From Bacillota bacterium (lineage in GTDB: Bacteria; Bacillota; Clostridia; Lachnospirales; Lachnospiraceae), in assembly GCA_023457255.1 (NCBI GenBank), contig JAEWMB010000022.1, forward strand, positions 1 to 64,000: 64,000 bases of DNA, in the 5' to 3' direction. Both the position numbers and the translations under genes were made by a program. This document shows, in pieces, positions 54,534 through 63,259 of this stretch (positions are counted from its first letter, which is position 1; the number at the start of each line of letters is the position of its first letter). The notes beneath the pieces were generated by a model, which was not told where the DNA came from, searched no databases, and saw nothing but the letters and a program-made list of their open reading frames with translations.

Positions 54534-55784
54534 ATGATAATACTATTTATTGTTACTAGTTTTTGGGCTTATGGCGAGCTTGGTATTGCATGTGAGTTTG
54601 CATTACGGGTAAGAGAAGCTGGACATAAACCATATTTTATTATTCCGCCGTCACATGATAAAACTATTGAAAAATATGGATTTCCATACACTACACTCCT
54701 ACCTAAGAATGGAAAGATTAATCGCATTCTATTAACTGATATAGAGCTAAGGCTTAAACCAGAGATTATTTTATTGGCTGATTTTTTAAATTATAATTTC
54801 TGTGAAAGTCATTATGGACTGACTCCTGATGATTTGAAAATTTTTTCGGGAAAACTAGGGACATTTGATAATTTTGATTGGGTTATTACTGGAAATCAAA
54901 TGGATACCTATGGATTTCGCGCCGAAAAATTTGGAGAGATTGATGTACGCAGGTATGGATTTCGTTTATGCCCTTGCCCTATTGTTAACCCAAATTCCGG
55001 AGAACGGGAGAATACCTATCATTATTCCCTGTTTACTCGGCTCCTGCCGTACCGGGTGGATGCAACAAAGAGTTGGAAAGAAAAACTTGGTTTACCTACA
55101 GATAAAAAGCTGATTTTGTTTACACATGCACCATGGCAGGAGACTTATAAGCAATATCCGGATGTTGAGGCATTTGTAAAAGCAAGTAATGAGGTATTTT
55201 ACTATATAATAAAATGCTTGGCTAAGGAACATACGGTATTGTGCATTGGTGCCAAAGGATATTTTTCAGAGTGTGAGAATGACCATATCTTATATAAAGA
55301 GCAGCTACCTCCAAAGGAGTTTGAACAGTTCTTGCTGGCGACCGATCTTTTCGTCTCCAGAAATATAACCTCTACTTCACTCGCAAGAGCAGTGTTATCA
55401 GGAATTCCTTGCGTTAATTTTAGTAACTCCTTATTCTTTTCTAAAACCAAACCACTTAGGAAAGAACAGTTACCATTTAAACCAACTGTTTTAGTGGAAG
55501 CGATATTTGAGAAGTTAGAGCGATGCTATCCCTATCGGATGTTTCCGGTTGGCTGGTATAAATTTTTAGCTCCGGTTTTGAAAAACAATCCATATGGAAA
55601 AGCTTTATTATTATTAGAACAGTTTGATGTTACGAATTCCTTGAAAAAGATAAAGGAATTGTTACAGGGGGAAGAAAGAAAAGAGTGTTTGCAGCAGAGC
55701 TTGTGCCAATATAAACAAATACTGAAGGAACTTCCAAGTGTTGCACAAATTATTGAAAAAATAAGAGAAGAAGGCAATCTATAA
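54534..55784 (+). CDS. glycosyltransferase-like protein (copy 1), DUF6365-like
   Basis: 416 residues. The N-terminal IILFIVTSFWAYGELGIA and the C-terminal-half patterns (RNITSTSLARAVLSGIP) resemble the two Rossmann domains of GT-B glycosyltransferases. A conserved YPYRMFPVGWYKFL block is shared with the paralogue at 58515. From memory this resembles the DUF6365 family. It may transfer a sugar to the peptide product; this is inferred from context. Confidence 0.6.
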   Translation: MIILFIVTSFWAYGELGIACEFALRVREAGHKPYFIIPPSHDKTIEKYGFPYTTLLPKNGKINRILLTDIELRLKPEIILLADFLNYNFCESHYGLTPDDLKIFSGKLGTFDNFDWVITGNQMDTYGFRAEKFGEIDVRRYGFRLCPCPIVNPNSGERENTYHYSLFTRLLPYRVDATKSWKEKLGLPTDKKLILFTHAPWQETYKQYPDVEAFVKASNEVFYYIIKCLAKEHTVLCIGAKGYFSECENDHILYKEQLPPKEFEQFLLATDLFVSRNITSTSLARAVLSGIPCVNFSNSLFFSKTKPLRKEQLPFKPTVLVEAIFEKLERCYPYRMFPVGWYKFLAPVLKNNPYGKALLLLEQFDVTNSLKKIKELLQGEERKECLQQSLCQYKQILKELPSVAQIIEKIREEGNL

Positions 55785-55816
55785 TCAAAACCTTAGTTGC
55801 AGAAGGAGGCTTATCG

Positions 55817-57475
55817 TTGATTGAAAGAATTTCATTTTTACTAGTACCAAGCGAAAAGGCACTGAAACCGGAAAGCTATTCTTACCTTCCACCGTTAAGT
55901 ATAGGCACCTTAGGAGGATATCTGAATCAGAAGGGATATGATGTAACGCTTTATGATTTAAATACAGTTGGCATAGACTCTTACAGCGATGATATAGAAG
56001 ATTATCATTTTATTTACAACAAAGATGTGGTGCTAAGCTATATCGCTGGAGAGATACATTCTGAGGTTGAGAGATTTATGGAATATCTTTTGCGGGATAT
56101 CGCACTTAAAAATCGTCAGATCGTTGGCATCTCTTGCGGAGCAGATTTTTCTCTCTTTCAGCTTCATAGTGCTTTCCTTTTAGCAAAATATATTGAGAGA
56201 AAGTACAAGATTCCAGTTGTAATTGGAGGTAATAACATAACTTATCTAACCAGTTTTAAAGATATATACAAGGAGCTGATTGAAGAGGTGCTTAGAAACT
56301 TTCATTACATTATGAAAGGGCCTGGTGCAATTATTTGGGCTGAATTCCTTGATATCTTAAATGGCAGAAGTGATAAAGCTGTGAAGGAGTTAGATGGAAT
56401 GGTTTACTTACGTGGGGATGAGATTATAGAAAATTGGGAGCAAGATCCTTGCATCGTACGTCCGGACTGGCTGAATTTAAATATGGAGCCATATTATGTG
56501 AAGGTTAAGGAAGCAAAGAATGGAAAAGAAGAAATGGAAAATGAAATCCATATATTTAAATGGCCTTATTATCTTACCAAGTATGTAAATGATGTCAGAA
56601 AGAAGCAAAATAAAGAAGGTTATCTAAAAACTCTGGTTCTACCTTACATATTTAACTATAACTGCCCATATGCTTGTGCTTTTTGTTCGGAAAGTGATGA
56701 GAAAAGGAAAAGAGTAATTATGGGAGAGGTGGATAAGGTTGTAGAAGACCTTATTTATCTTTCAAATAAATATCATACTAACTATTTTTATTTTCTAAAT
56801 AATGCTGCGAATGCATCACCAAAATTCCTTGATGAGTTATGTAAACAACTAATAGTACGCAAGGTTGATTTGAAATGGTCCGATTGTGCAAGGTTTAATA
56901 ACATGACTTATGAAAGGCTTAGCTTAATGAAGAGGGCAGGATGCCGCAAACTTGTCTTTGGATTTGAAACAGCAAGTCTAAAGCTGATAGACTTAGTGGA
57001 AAAGAACATTGATCTAAACCATGCGGAGCAAGTGATGGAGTGGTGTTATGAATTGGGAATTTTTGTTGATCTGGAGGTGATAATTGGATTACCTCAAGAA
57101 AATGACGACGATTTTAATGCAACCATCGAATATATAACGAAAAATAAGAAGAAGATTAATTATTTAGCAATTAACGAATTTTTTGTAGTACCAAACAGTA
57201 AAATCGGACGCTATCCAGAACGGTATGGAATTAAGCTTATTCGTAATATTATTACCTACGAAAAGATTTTAAAGACAAGCCAGAAGGGACTAAAGGATAC
57301 AAAGCTAAGTCATGCAGCTAACTTTAAACTCTACAAATACAACGAAGTAAACGGAAGAAATTACAGAGAAATTTCAGAAAAAAACAAAGTTTATCTAAGG
57401 TATATCAATGGCTTACAAAATAAAGAGTTTGATGAAGTAGAGTATGTTCATCGAATTATAGAAAGAAAGTGTTAG
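55817..57475 (+). CDS. cobalamin-binding-like radical SAM protein
   Basis: 552 residues. The N-terminal region (LPPLSIGTLGGYLNQKGYDV, then VGISCGADF and PVVIGGNNIT) is a B12-binding fold, but the DxHxxG cobalt-ligand motif is absent. A radical SAM domain follows with CPYACAFC near residue 288. Most such proteins are C-methyltransferases or perform related radical chemistry. TTG start at 55817 behind AAGGAGG. It is directly followed by the candidate precursor peptide. Confidence 0.85.
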   Translation: MIERISFLLVPSEKALKPESYSYLPPLSIGTLGGYLNQKGYDVTLYDLNTVGIDSYSDDIEDYHFIYNKDVVLSYIAGEIHSEVERFMEYLLRDIALKNRQIVGISCGADFSLFQLHSAFLLAKYIERKYKIPVVIGGNNITYLTSFKDIYKELIEEVLRNFHYIMKGPGAIIWAEFLDILNGRSDKAVKELDGMVYLRGDEIIENWEQDPCIVRPDWLNLNMEPYYVKVKEAKNGKEEMENEIHIFKWPYYLTKYVNDVRKKQNKEGYLKTLVLPYIFNYNCPYACAFCSESDEKRKRVIMGEVDKVVEDLIYLSNKYHTNYFYFLNNAANASPKFLDELCKQLIVRKVDLKWSDCARFNNMTYERLSLMKRAGCRKLVFGFETASLKLIDLVEKNIDLNHAEQVMEWCYELGIFVDLEVIIGLPQENDDDFNATIEYITKNKKKINYLAINEFFVVPNSKIGRYPERYGIKLIRNIITYEKILKTSQKGLKDTKLSHAANFKLYKYNEVNGRNYREISEKNKVYLRYINGLQNKEFDEVEYVHRIIERKC

Positions 57476-57493
57476 TAAATGGTTAGATAAAGG

Positions 57494-57511
57494 GGTTTGA
57501 TAGAACAAACC
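57494..57511 (+). other. hairpin before the precursor gene
   Basis: GGTTTG (57494-57499) with CAAACC (57506-57511). A wider ATGGTT/AACCAT pairing is an alternative. It could shape expression of the peptide relative to the enzymes. Confidence 0.4.
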
Positions 57512-57545
57512 ATTTTATAAAATAATTTGAAGGAGAGGTTATATT

Positions 57546-57860
57546 ATGTCGGACGAAAATAAGAAGAGTGAAATGCAAGAAGACAATTCGGGAATCAAAA
57601 TGGTGGTACTGCGTATTTTATCGGATCCTGATTTTAAAGAAGAATTAATTGAGGATGTAGATAAGGCATTAGAAGGCTATGAATTAAGTGAGGTACAAAA
57701 GATATTGATTAAATCCTTAAGTCCGGAGGATATAGAGAATTTAACACCAGATAATATTGAGGAGTATTTTTCTGCAGATACTGCTGTATATACACCGGAT
57801 GAAGCTGCTGATTTAGATGAATACGAGACGTTTGATGATGACGACATGTTTGATGAATAA
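57546..57860 (+). CDS. candidate RiPP precursor peptide
   Basis: 104 residues, very acidic. Residues about 18-60 (VVLRILSDPDFKEELIEDV, ALEGYELSEVQKILIKSL) resemble the leader of Franean1_4349-type RiPP precursors. In that type a helical leader with an LxDPxF-like start and a YxLsexE-like helix precedes a variable core. The last 30 residues (SADTAVYTPDEAADLDEYE, then a TFDDDDMFDE end) form a candidate core rich in D, E, Y and F. GGAGAGG precedes the ATG. Its place between radical SAM genes and an exporter supports the role. No cysteine is present. Confidence 0.7.
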   Translation: MSDENKKSEMQEDNSGIKMVVLRILSDPDFKEELIEDVDKALEGYELSEVQKILIKSLSPEDIENLTPDNIEEYFSADTAVYTPDEAADLDEYETFDDDDMFDE

Positions 57861-57871
57861 TAGGTGAGAAA

Positions 57872-58507
57872 ATGAGGTATGTAACTCAAAAGGATGAAGA
57901 GCTAGTAAAATCAATTAATTTAATGATGAATATGCCACTTAATAAAGAGAAGGTTTGGGAGCAGCTAAATGGTTATTATAAAAGCAATCCGGATAATGTT
58001 GAGGCAGCATTTTCTTTTGGTTTTTATAATTTCTTGCTCGCATCTAAAATTGCGGATTCTAACATAAGTATAGAAAAGATAAAACAAATTCTTATTGCTT
58101 ATGATGATGTATTAAGGATGGAATCAGATTATTGGTTGGTTCTTATGTTCAAAGGGATTTTATTACTGGCACTGCCAGAGATTATGCAGGACGATGCTGC
58201 TTTTACAAAAACAGTAGAGACAATGCTAGGTATTCAAAATTCAGCGAAAAAAACACATGCCTATTTTCTGGTACCATACATAATGTATGCGGATTACAAA
58301 TTTTCTAGAAATGATTCAACCGATGCGTTAAGGCTGATAGAAGACGCAGAAAGACTTAATATAGAAGAGGTGGATCACTTCCGGTGCCTGAATGATTATT
58401 TCAGAAAGCCTTTGAAGGATTTCTCGAATCGTCTGTCAAGATCCAACGAGGAGTTGGCAGCCCTAAAAGTGAAGGCACTAAACAATCAATATTTTTTAAA
58501 AAAATAA
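57872..58507 (+). CDS. helical protein, paralogue of the 50074 gene
   Basis: 211 residues, all-helical. The first half is more regular here (NPDNVEAAFSFGFYNFLLAS), and the second half matches the 50074 protein as described there. It begins 11 bases after the precursor gene, so it is probably co-translated and may bind the peptide. Not recognised. Confidence 0.7.
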   Translation: MRYVTQKDEELVKSINLMMNMPLNKEKVWEQLNGYYKSNPDNVEAAFSFGFYNFLLASKIADSNISIEKIKQILIAYDDVLRMESDYWLVLMFKGILLLALPEIMQDDAAFTKTVETMLGIQNSAKKTHAYFLVPYIMYADYKFSRNDSTDALRLIEDAERLNIEEVDHFRCLNDYFRKPLKDFSNRLSRSNEELAALKVKALNNQYFLKK

Positions 58508-58514
58508 GAATGGG

Positions 58515-59774
58515 ATGCGTATGATTAAGATATTATTTGTTACCTTGGGTCATCTTTCCGCAGGAGAGTTTACCATTGCCTTTGAATTTTGCAAGGGATT
58601 ACCAAAAGAAGAGTTCGATGTATGTTTTCTGACTTCTACGAAAGGTACGAGTTATCTAAAAGAAAGCAAAATTAGATATGTCGTGCTGGAACAGTCGGAT
58701 TCTCTGTCTAATCTTGAGGATAAGAGTAGAAACAAAAAAATTACAGACGATATAATGAAGCAGTTTAAACCGGATTATGTGATAGCTTCCGATGTGTATA
58801 CATTGTGGTATTCTCATACCTGGACAGGACTAAACCTGGAGATTTTTAAGGAGTACGGGGTACCGATTGGAAGTTTTGACAGTTACGAATTTTCTTCAAC
58901 CGACTTTGTTCAGGATTATTACGGGGGATATAAGGCTACAATTCCGGATTATATCAATCAATGCGATTTTGTGATTCGTTATTGTCCAATTAATAAAATC
59001 CAGGAAACTGAAAGGAATGTAAAACTTACATATTTGTTCGGAGAGAAATTGGAGCTTACCAAGGAACAACGGTTGGAGTTTAAAAGAACATTTAATCCAA
59101 ATCAAGAAAAGGTTATATTTATTACAAGCTCAAACTGGGAGAGTCTGAATGTGAATAGATTACCGGCTTTAACCAATTTAATGGATTGGGTACCCCGTAT
59201 CTTAATTCATTCTATTGGCCAGTTAAATGAAAAACTAACGATTATCCATGTTGGACCTCAGAGTTATAAGAGTTTGATTCCGTGTAAAAATATTACTTAT
59301 TTTCACTATCCATTCATAAGACCTGAGATTTTTGATACTCTTTTAGCAGCTTCGGACCTATTTCTTACAACGAATATCATATCATCCACTTTAGCGAAGG
59401 CAGTCTATGCCACGGTTCCTGCGATTGTTCTCCAGAATGACAAGCTGGTAAACTATAATAATTTAACGGAACAGCTTAGACGAATGCCTGATTGGTATCA
59501 AGAGATGGCAAGAGATGTGAAAATTGCTTATCCGTTTCGGCTCTTTCCTTTTGGCTGGTATAGTTTTTTAAAGCCATTGTTCCATAACAATGAATATACG
59601 GACACCTTTCTCCAAAGTATTCTTTTTCAAAATGCCAAGACAGTCAATCTGCTAAGGTCTTATCTGTATGAGGAGAATTTGTGTTCAGCTTTGAAGCAAA
59701 GGCAAAGTATTTATGTTGATAAGGTGATTCAATTACCGTCTCCTAGGAACGTAATCGAATCTTTAGCGGAGTGA
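58515..59774 (+). CDS. glycosyltransferase-like protein (copy 2), DUF6365-like
   Basis: 419 residues. It shares the layout of the 54534 protein: MIKILFVTLGHLSAGEFTIA at the start, TNIISSTLAKAVYATVPAI in the second domain and YPFRLFPFGWYSFLKPLF near the end. ATG at 58515 or 58521 may be the start; the ribosome binding site is weak, suggesting translational coupling to the gene before. Confidence 0.6.
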   Translation: MRMIKILFVTLGHLSAGEFTIAFEFCKGLPKEEFDVCFLTSTKGTSYLKESKIRYVVLEQSDSLSNLEDKSRNKKITDDIMKQFKPDYVIASDVYTLWYSHTWTGLNLEIFKEYGVPIGSFDSYEFSSTDFVQDYYGGYKATIPDYINQCDFVIRYCPINKIQETERNVKLTYLFGEKLELTKEQRLEFKRTFNPNQEKVIFITSSNWESLNVNRLPALTNLMDWVPRILIHSIGQLNEKLTIIHVGPQSYKSLIPCKNITYFHYPFIRPEIFDTLLAASDLFLTTNIISSTLAKAVYATVPAIVLQNDKLVNYNNLTEQLRRMPDWYQEMARDVKIAYPFRLFPFGWYSFLKPLFHNNEYTDTFLQSILFQNAKTVNLLRSYLYEENLCSALKQRQSIYVDKVIQLPSPRNVIESLAE

Positions 59775-59823
59775 GAACCGATTTTGATAGCTTTAAAACG
59801 TTGATTGCAACAGGGAGGATTCA

Positions 59824-60735
59824 ATGCCGTATGATTATGTAAAATTAATGGAAGAACCGTTTATTGCTGTTCCCAAGTTTACTAAAAAGCAGCAGAAGAC
59901 ATTTTTAATTAAAATGGATAATTTTTATCTAAATCCGATGGGGCGTGTCTATAAACAGCAGAGACTTCATTCTGAATATTCACGTGAGATAGAAGATGTT
60001 TATGGTGACGCTATTATGTTTACGAACTATCGATGGAATAGAATATTATTTGAAACACGGATACCGAAGAAGGAAACTACCTTAACAGACTGGACGTTTA
60101 TCAAGGATAAAAAATTTCAATCGCACGTTATTTTATCTAATGATAAACTGGTGGAACTAAGCAAAGAAGATATCGTGTCAAGAGAGGATAGTAAGAATTG
60201 CTTTGAATCGATTGCACAAGAGTATAGCACATTACCAAAGCTGCCTTCAAGTTATTTAGTGATTATGCAGACCTTTGATATCTTAGCTTTTGAGATTTAT
60301 CTATCCTATATTTATACTTTTTCAACAGACAATCACGGGTGGATTATGGATAAAACAATTACTATAAAACCACCGGAAGCGGAGCATATGGAGGCTTCAG
60401 ATATATCTTTTGGAATGTTTTCAAGCCAGTCTTCTTTTAAAAATAATAAATTCAAAATTAAGTTAGCAGGCTATGGAATGGTAAATGAGAAACTATGTGC
60501 AATCTTTGATTATTACTGTGATCATTCCAAAGTAAAAATGCAGGATAAACATAATCAAAAGATTCAAAGGAATGGCACCTCCTACTATCAGGGACAACTT
60601 TTTTTAGATCTAAATACCGGTGATTTAGAAAGGGGCACTATGCTTGAGAGCTACATTGCATTGCAGGAAGGAAACAAAAAAACTGCAATTAATATAAGAA
60701 GGAAAGTAATTTGTGAAGCAGTGAAAAAGGAATGA
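59824..60735 (+). CDS. unrecognised protein in the radical SAM cluster
   Basis: 303 residues, soluble, mixed alpha/beta, rich in aromatic residues. There are no recognisable motifs, signal peptide or membrane segments. Only three cysteines are present and they are not clustered, so it is unlikely to be an iron-sulfur protein. GGGAGG precedes the ATG. It is conserved in position between the second glycosyltransferase-like gene and the third SPASM gene, so a role in product formation is likely. Confidence 0.6.
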   Translation: MPYDYVKLMEEPFIAVPKFTKKQQKTFLIKMDNFYLNPMGRVYKQQRLHSEYSREIEDVYGDAIMFTNYRWNRILFETRIPKKETTLTDWTFIKDKKFQSHVILSNDKLVELSKEDIVSREDSKNCFESIAQEYSTLPKLPSSYLVIMQTFDILAFEIYLSYIYTFSTDNHGWIMDKTITIKPPEAEHMEASDISFGMFSSQSSFKNNKFKIKLAGYGMVNEKLCAIFDYYCDHSKVKMQDKHNQKIQRNGTSYYQGQLFLDLNTGDLERGTMLESYIALQEGNKKTAINIRRKVICEAVKKE

Positions 60736-60799
60736 GGATAAATGGATGCAGTTTGTGAAGCAGCTATATTGATGTAACTAAAATGAGAGGGAGAGATTA

Positions 60800-61696
60800 T
60801 TGGAAGTAGAAAAAGGATTTTATAAAAATCAGCCCCGTATGGTACTGTTTGAAATTACTACTAGATGTAATTTAGCATGCAGCTATTGTACTGCCCGTCA
60901 ATTAGTGAAAGAGCCGAAAGATTTGGAAATTGATAAGATAAGAGAACTAAGGCCGGCACTTGAAGCTTTTGAGTATATTGCATTTTGCGGCTTAGGGGAA
61001 GCACTCATACATAAGAACTTCTATGAGATATTAGAAATTTTTAAGGATAAAAAGATAGTGATCGTTACCAATGGATCTGTACCCATTGATTATGAACGTC
61101 TTATCCGTTATGACAATATTGATGCTATTACATTTTCAGTGGATGGTGCTACGGAAGAGAGTATGAAGAGGATTTGCACCAGATATCGGTTTGATGTGTT
61201 ATTAAAGAATCTGGAGGAAGGCTTAAAATACGGCGTAAATTGCGCATTCAATACCACAATTACTGAGGATACCTATAAGGAACTTAGCGGAATACAAGAT
61301 ATGATTGTTAAGTACGGTGTAAAGTGTTTTAAGCTTGGGCTGCCTTTAGGGAAGGAAAAATGGGTGAGTGATCATATCAACGAGATACACGATGCGCTGT
61401 ATAAGATACGGGATAATATGAAAGAGCTCAGTGTAATCTATGAAGATCCATTTGAAGTAAAGTGCTGTTGTGATAATGCACCAATTGCAGTGGTATCGAA
61501 GAATGGAAATTTCTATCCTTGCTGTGATTATTTTTGCGGTCGCCCTTTGGTGGGAAACCTATATCATCACAGCTTTATAAATATTTGGAATAAATCCTCC
61601 TACGAAGGATTTCGAGAAGGTAAGTTTTGTAGTAGATGTAAGCAATATCATAATCTGAAAGAGTTAGCAGTACCGAAAATGGCATGGGAGGCATAA
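60800..61696 (+). CDS. radical SAM protein with SPASM-like C-terminus (copy 3)
   Basis: 298 residues. Cluster motif CNLACSYC near residue 23. It shares the FCGLGEA variant of the GGE motif and LGLPLGKEKW with copies 1 and 2. The C-terminus has more cysteines than the others (KCCCDN, FYPCCDYFCG, KFCSRCKQYH). TTG start at 60800 behind GAGGGAG. The stop lies two bases before the ATPase start. Confidence 0.88.
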   Translation: MEVEKGFYKNQPRMVLFEITTRCNLACSYCTARQLVKEPKDLEIDKIRELRPALEAFEYIAFCGLGEALIHKNFYEILEIFKDKKIVIVTNGSVPIDYERLIRYDNIDAITFSVDGATEESMKRICTRYRFDVLLKNLEEGLKYGVNCAFNTTITEDTYKELSGIQDMIVKYGVKCFKLGLPLGKEKWVSDHINEIHDALYKIRDNMKELSVIYEDPFEVKCCCDNAPIAVVSKNGNFYPCCDYFCGRPLVGNLYHHSFINIWNKSSYEGFREGKFCSRCKQYHNLKELAVPKMAWEA

Positions 61697-61698
61697 TA

Positions 61699-62547
61699 GT
61701 GATTCAGCTTAAGAATGTTATTAAAACCTATAATAATAGGAATGTTGTGAATGATATCACATTTTCAATCAATACGGGTGAAATATTTGGATTTTTAGGA
61801 CCGAACGGAGCCGGAAAAACAACTACAATAAAGATGGTCGTTGGATTATTACAACCCACTTCAGGAGAAATATGGATTGGAGAAAATAACGTATTAACAG
61901 ATAAAAGGAAGATATATCAGGACATCGGAGTAGTTTTTGAACTTCCCAATCTTTATATGAAAGCTTCTATTAAGAAGAATCTAAAGATTTTTGCTGAACT
62001 ATATCATTTACAACGTTCTCGTGTTTATGAGGTGATGGAAGACCTGCAATTACTTGACAAACAAAAAGTAAAAGTTGAAAAACTCTCGAAGGGATGGAAG
62101 CAAAGAGTTTTAATTGCAAGAGCGTTACTTCACAAACCGAAGGTACTTATTTTAGACGAACCGACGAGTGGGCTGGATCCTAATACCGCGGCACTGATTC
62201 GAAATTATATTAAGAAATTAAACGAAGGAGGCACCACCATCATCATAACCACTCATGATATGCATGAAGCGGATGAACTAAGTCATCGTGTGGGCATCAT
62301 GAACAATGGAGAGATGATAGCAATCGGTAAGCCAATGGAATTAAAAGACATGTACCTGAAAAAAGAGATAAGAATCGAGTACATGGAGGAGGGAAATGTA
62401 ATTGCTAAGTGCTTAGAAATCGGAATACCGGAAACGGAAGAACTGATTACCCAATTAAATATCCAGGGGAGATTGATTAGCATGAATCGAAGTGAAAATT
62501 CCTTAGCAGAAGTTTTTGCTGTATTAACAGGAGGGCAATTAAGTTGA
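61699..62547 (+). CDS. ABC transporter ATP-binding protein (exporter type)
   Basis: 282 residues. Walker A GPNGAGKTTT, signature LSKGWKQRVLIARA, Walker B VLILDEPTSGLDP, switch histidine in TTHDMHEADEL. It belongs to the drug and antibiotic exporter subfamily that pairs with ABC-2 permeases. GTG at 61699 follows GGGAGG; the ATG at 61684 is inside the previous gene and overlaps that site. Confidence 0.93.
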   Translation: MIQLKNVIKTYNNRNVVNDITFSINTGEIFGFLGPNGAGKTTTIKMVVGLLQPTSGEIWIGENNVLTDKRKIYQDIGVVFELPNLYMKASIKKNLKIFAELYHLQRSRVYEVMEDLQLLDKQKVKVEKLSKGWKQRVLIARALLHKPKVLILDEPTSGLDPNTAALIRNYIKKLNEGGTTIIITTHDMHEADELSHRVGIMNNGEMIAIGKPMELKDMYLKKEIRIEYMEEGNVIAKCLEIGIPETEELITQLNIQGRLISMNRSENSLAEVFAVLTGGQLS

Positions 62548-63236
62548 AAAATGTTGTGAGCTTGATGAAAAATGAAATTCAAAATTATATGAAGAATCCT
62601 TCAATATTAGCTCTTGTCTTCTTACCGATTTTTATGTCTAAGATTATAACAAAATCAATGGAATTAACAGGGCAGGACATCTTTTTATTAAGTATATGGA
62701 TTCTTTTTGCGCAGGTAATGGTTGGGATTATGTTAACCGGACCTAATTTAATTGAAGAAAGAGAAGCTAAGACAATTGATGCCTTGCTTTGCTCTCCTCT
62801 AAGCTTCGGTCAAATTATTTGCGCGAAAGGTATTGCTATCCTAATACTTTCTATGTTTTCTCAAATCTGTGTGTATTTGATTAACGAAGGATTTCAACCG
62901 GAGCTATTACTACTACTGATACCGATGTTTCTTGGAGGAATCCTTTTTATTTTAATTGGAACTGTGATAGGGCTTAAGGTGAAATCATCCCAAAGTGGTT
63001 CTGCAGTCTCAGCTTTTGTTATGGTAGTTTTGTTTTTAATTGTGTCCGTTTATCAGCTTTTACCAAAGTGGAGCTACAAGTTTGTTTTGCTTATACCTAG
63101 TATCAGTGTAACTGAAGTAATCAATGAATTGATGTCTGTCAAAGGACTATTACTATATCAAAGCAGCATAGTAATCACATGGTTATTTCTTATTTGTATC
63201 GTGATTTCTCTTATAGGGAGAAAGTGGACGCGTTAA
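62544..63236 (+). CDS. ABC-2 type transporter permease
   Basis: 230 residues, six hydrophobic segments, with the ABC-2 pattern NLIEEREAKTIDALLCSPLSFG between the second and third. TTG start overlapping the ATPase stop by four bases. Together they probably export the cluster product or give self-protection. Confidence 0.85.
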   Translation: MKNVVSLMKNEIQNYMKNPSILALVFLPIFMSKIITKSMELTGQDIFLLSIWILFAQVMVGIMLTGPNLIEEREAKTIDALLCSPLSFGQIICAKGIAILILSMFSQICVYLINEGFQPELLLLLIPMFLGGILFILIGTVIGLKVKSSQSGSAVSAFVMVVLFLIVSVYQLLPKWSYKFVLLIPSISVTEVINELMSVKGLLLYQSSIVITWLFLICIVISLIGRKWTR

Positions 63237-63259
63237 GTATGACGGAAACGGAGGTCTTT

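Noticed and set aside
60709..60762. Duplicated TTTGTGAAGCAG near the end of the 59824 gene
   Set aside because: A 12-base repeat 42 bases apart is weak and does not create another gene or a clear structure.
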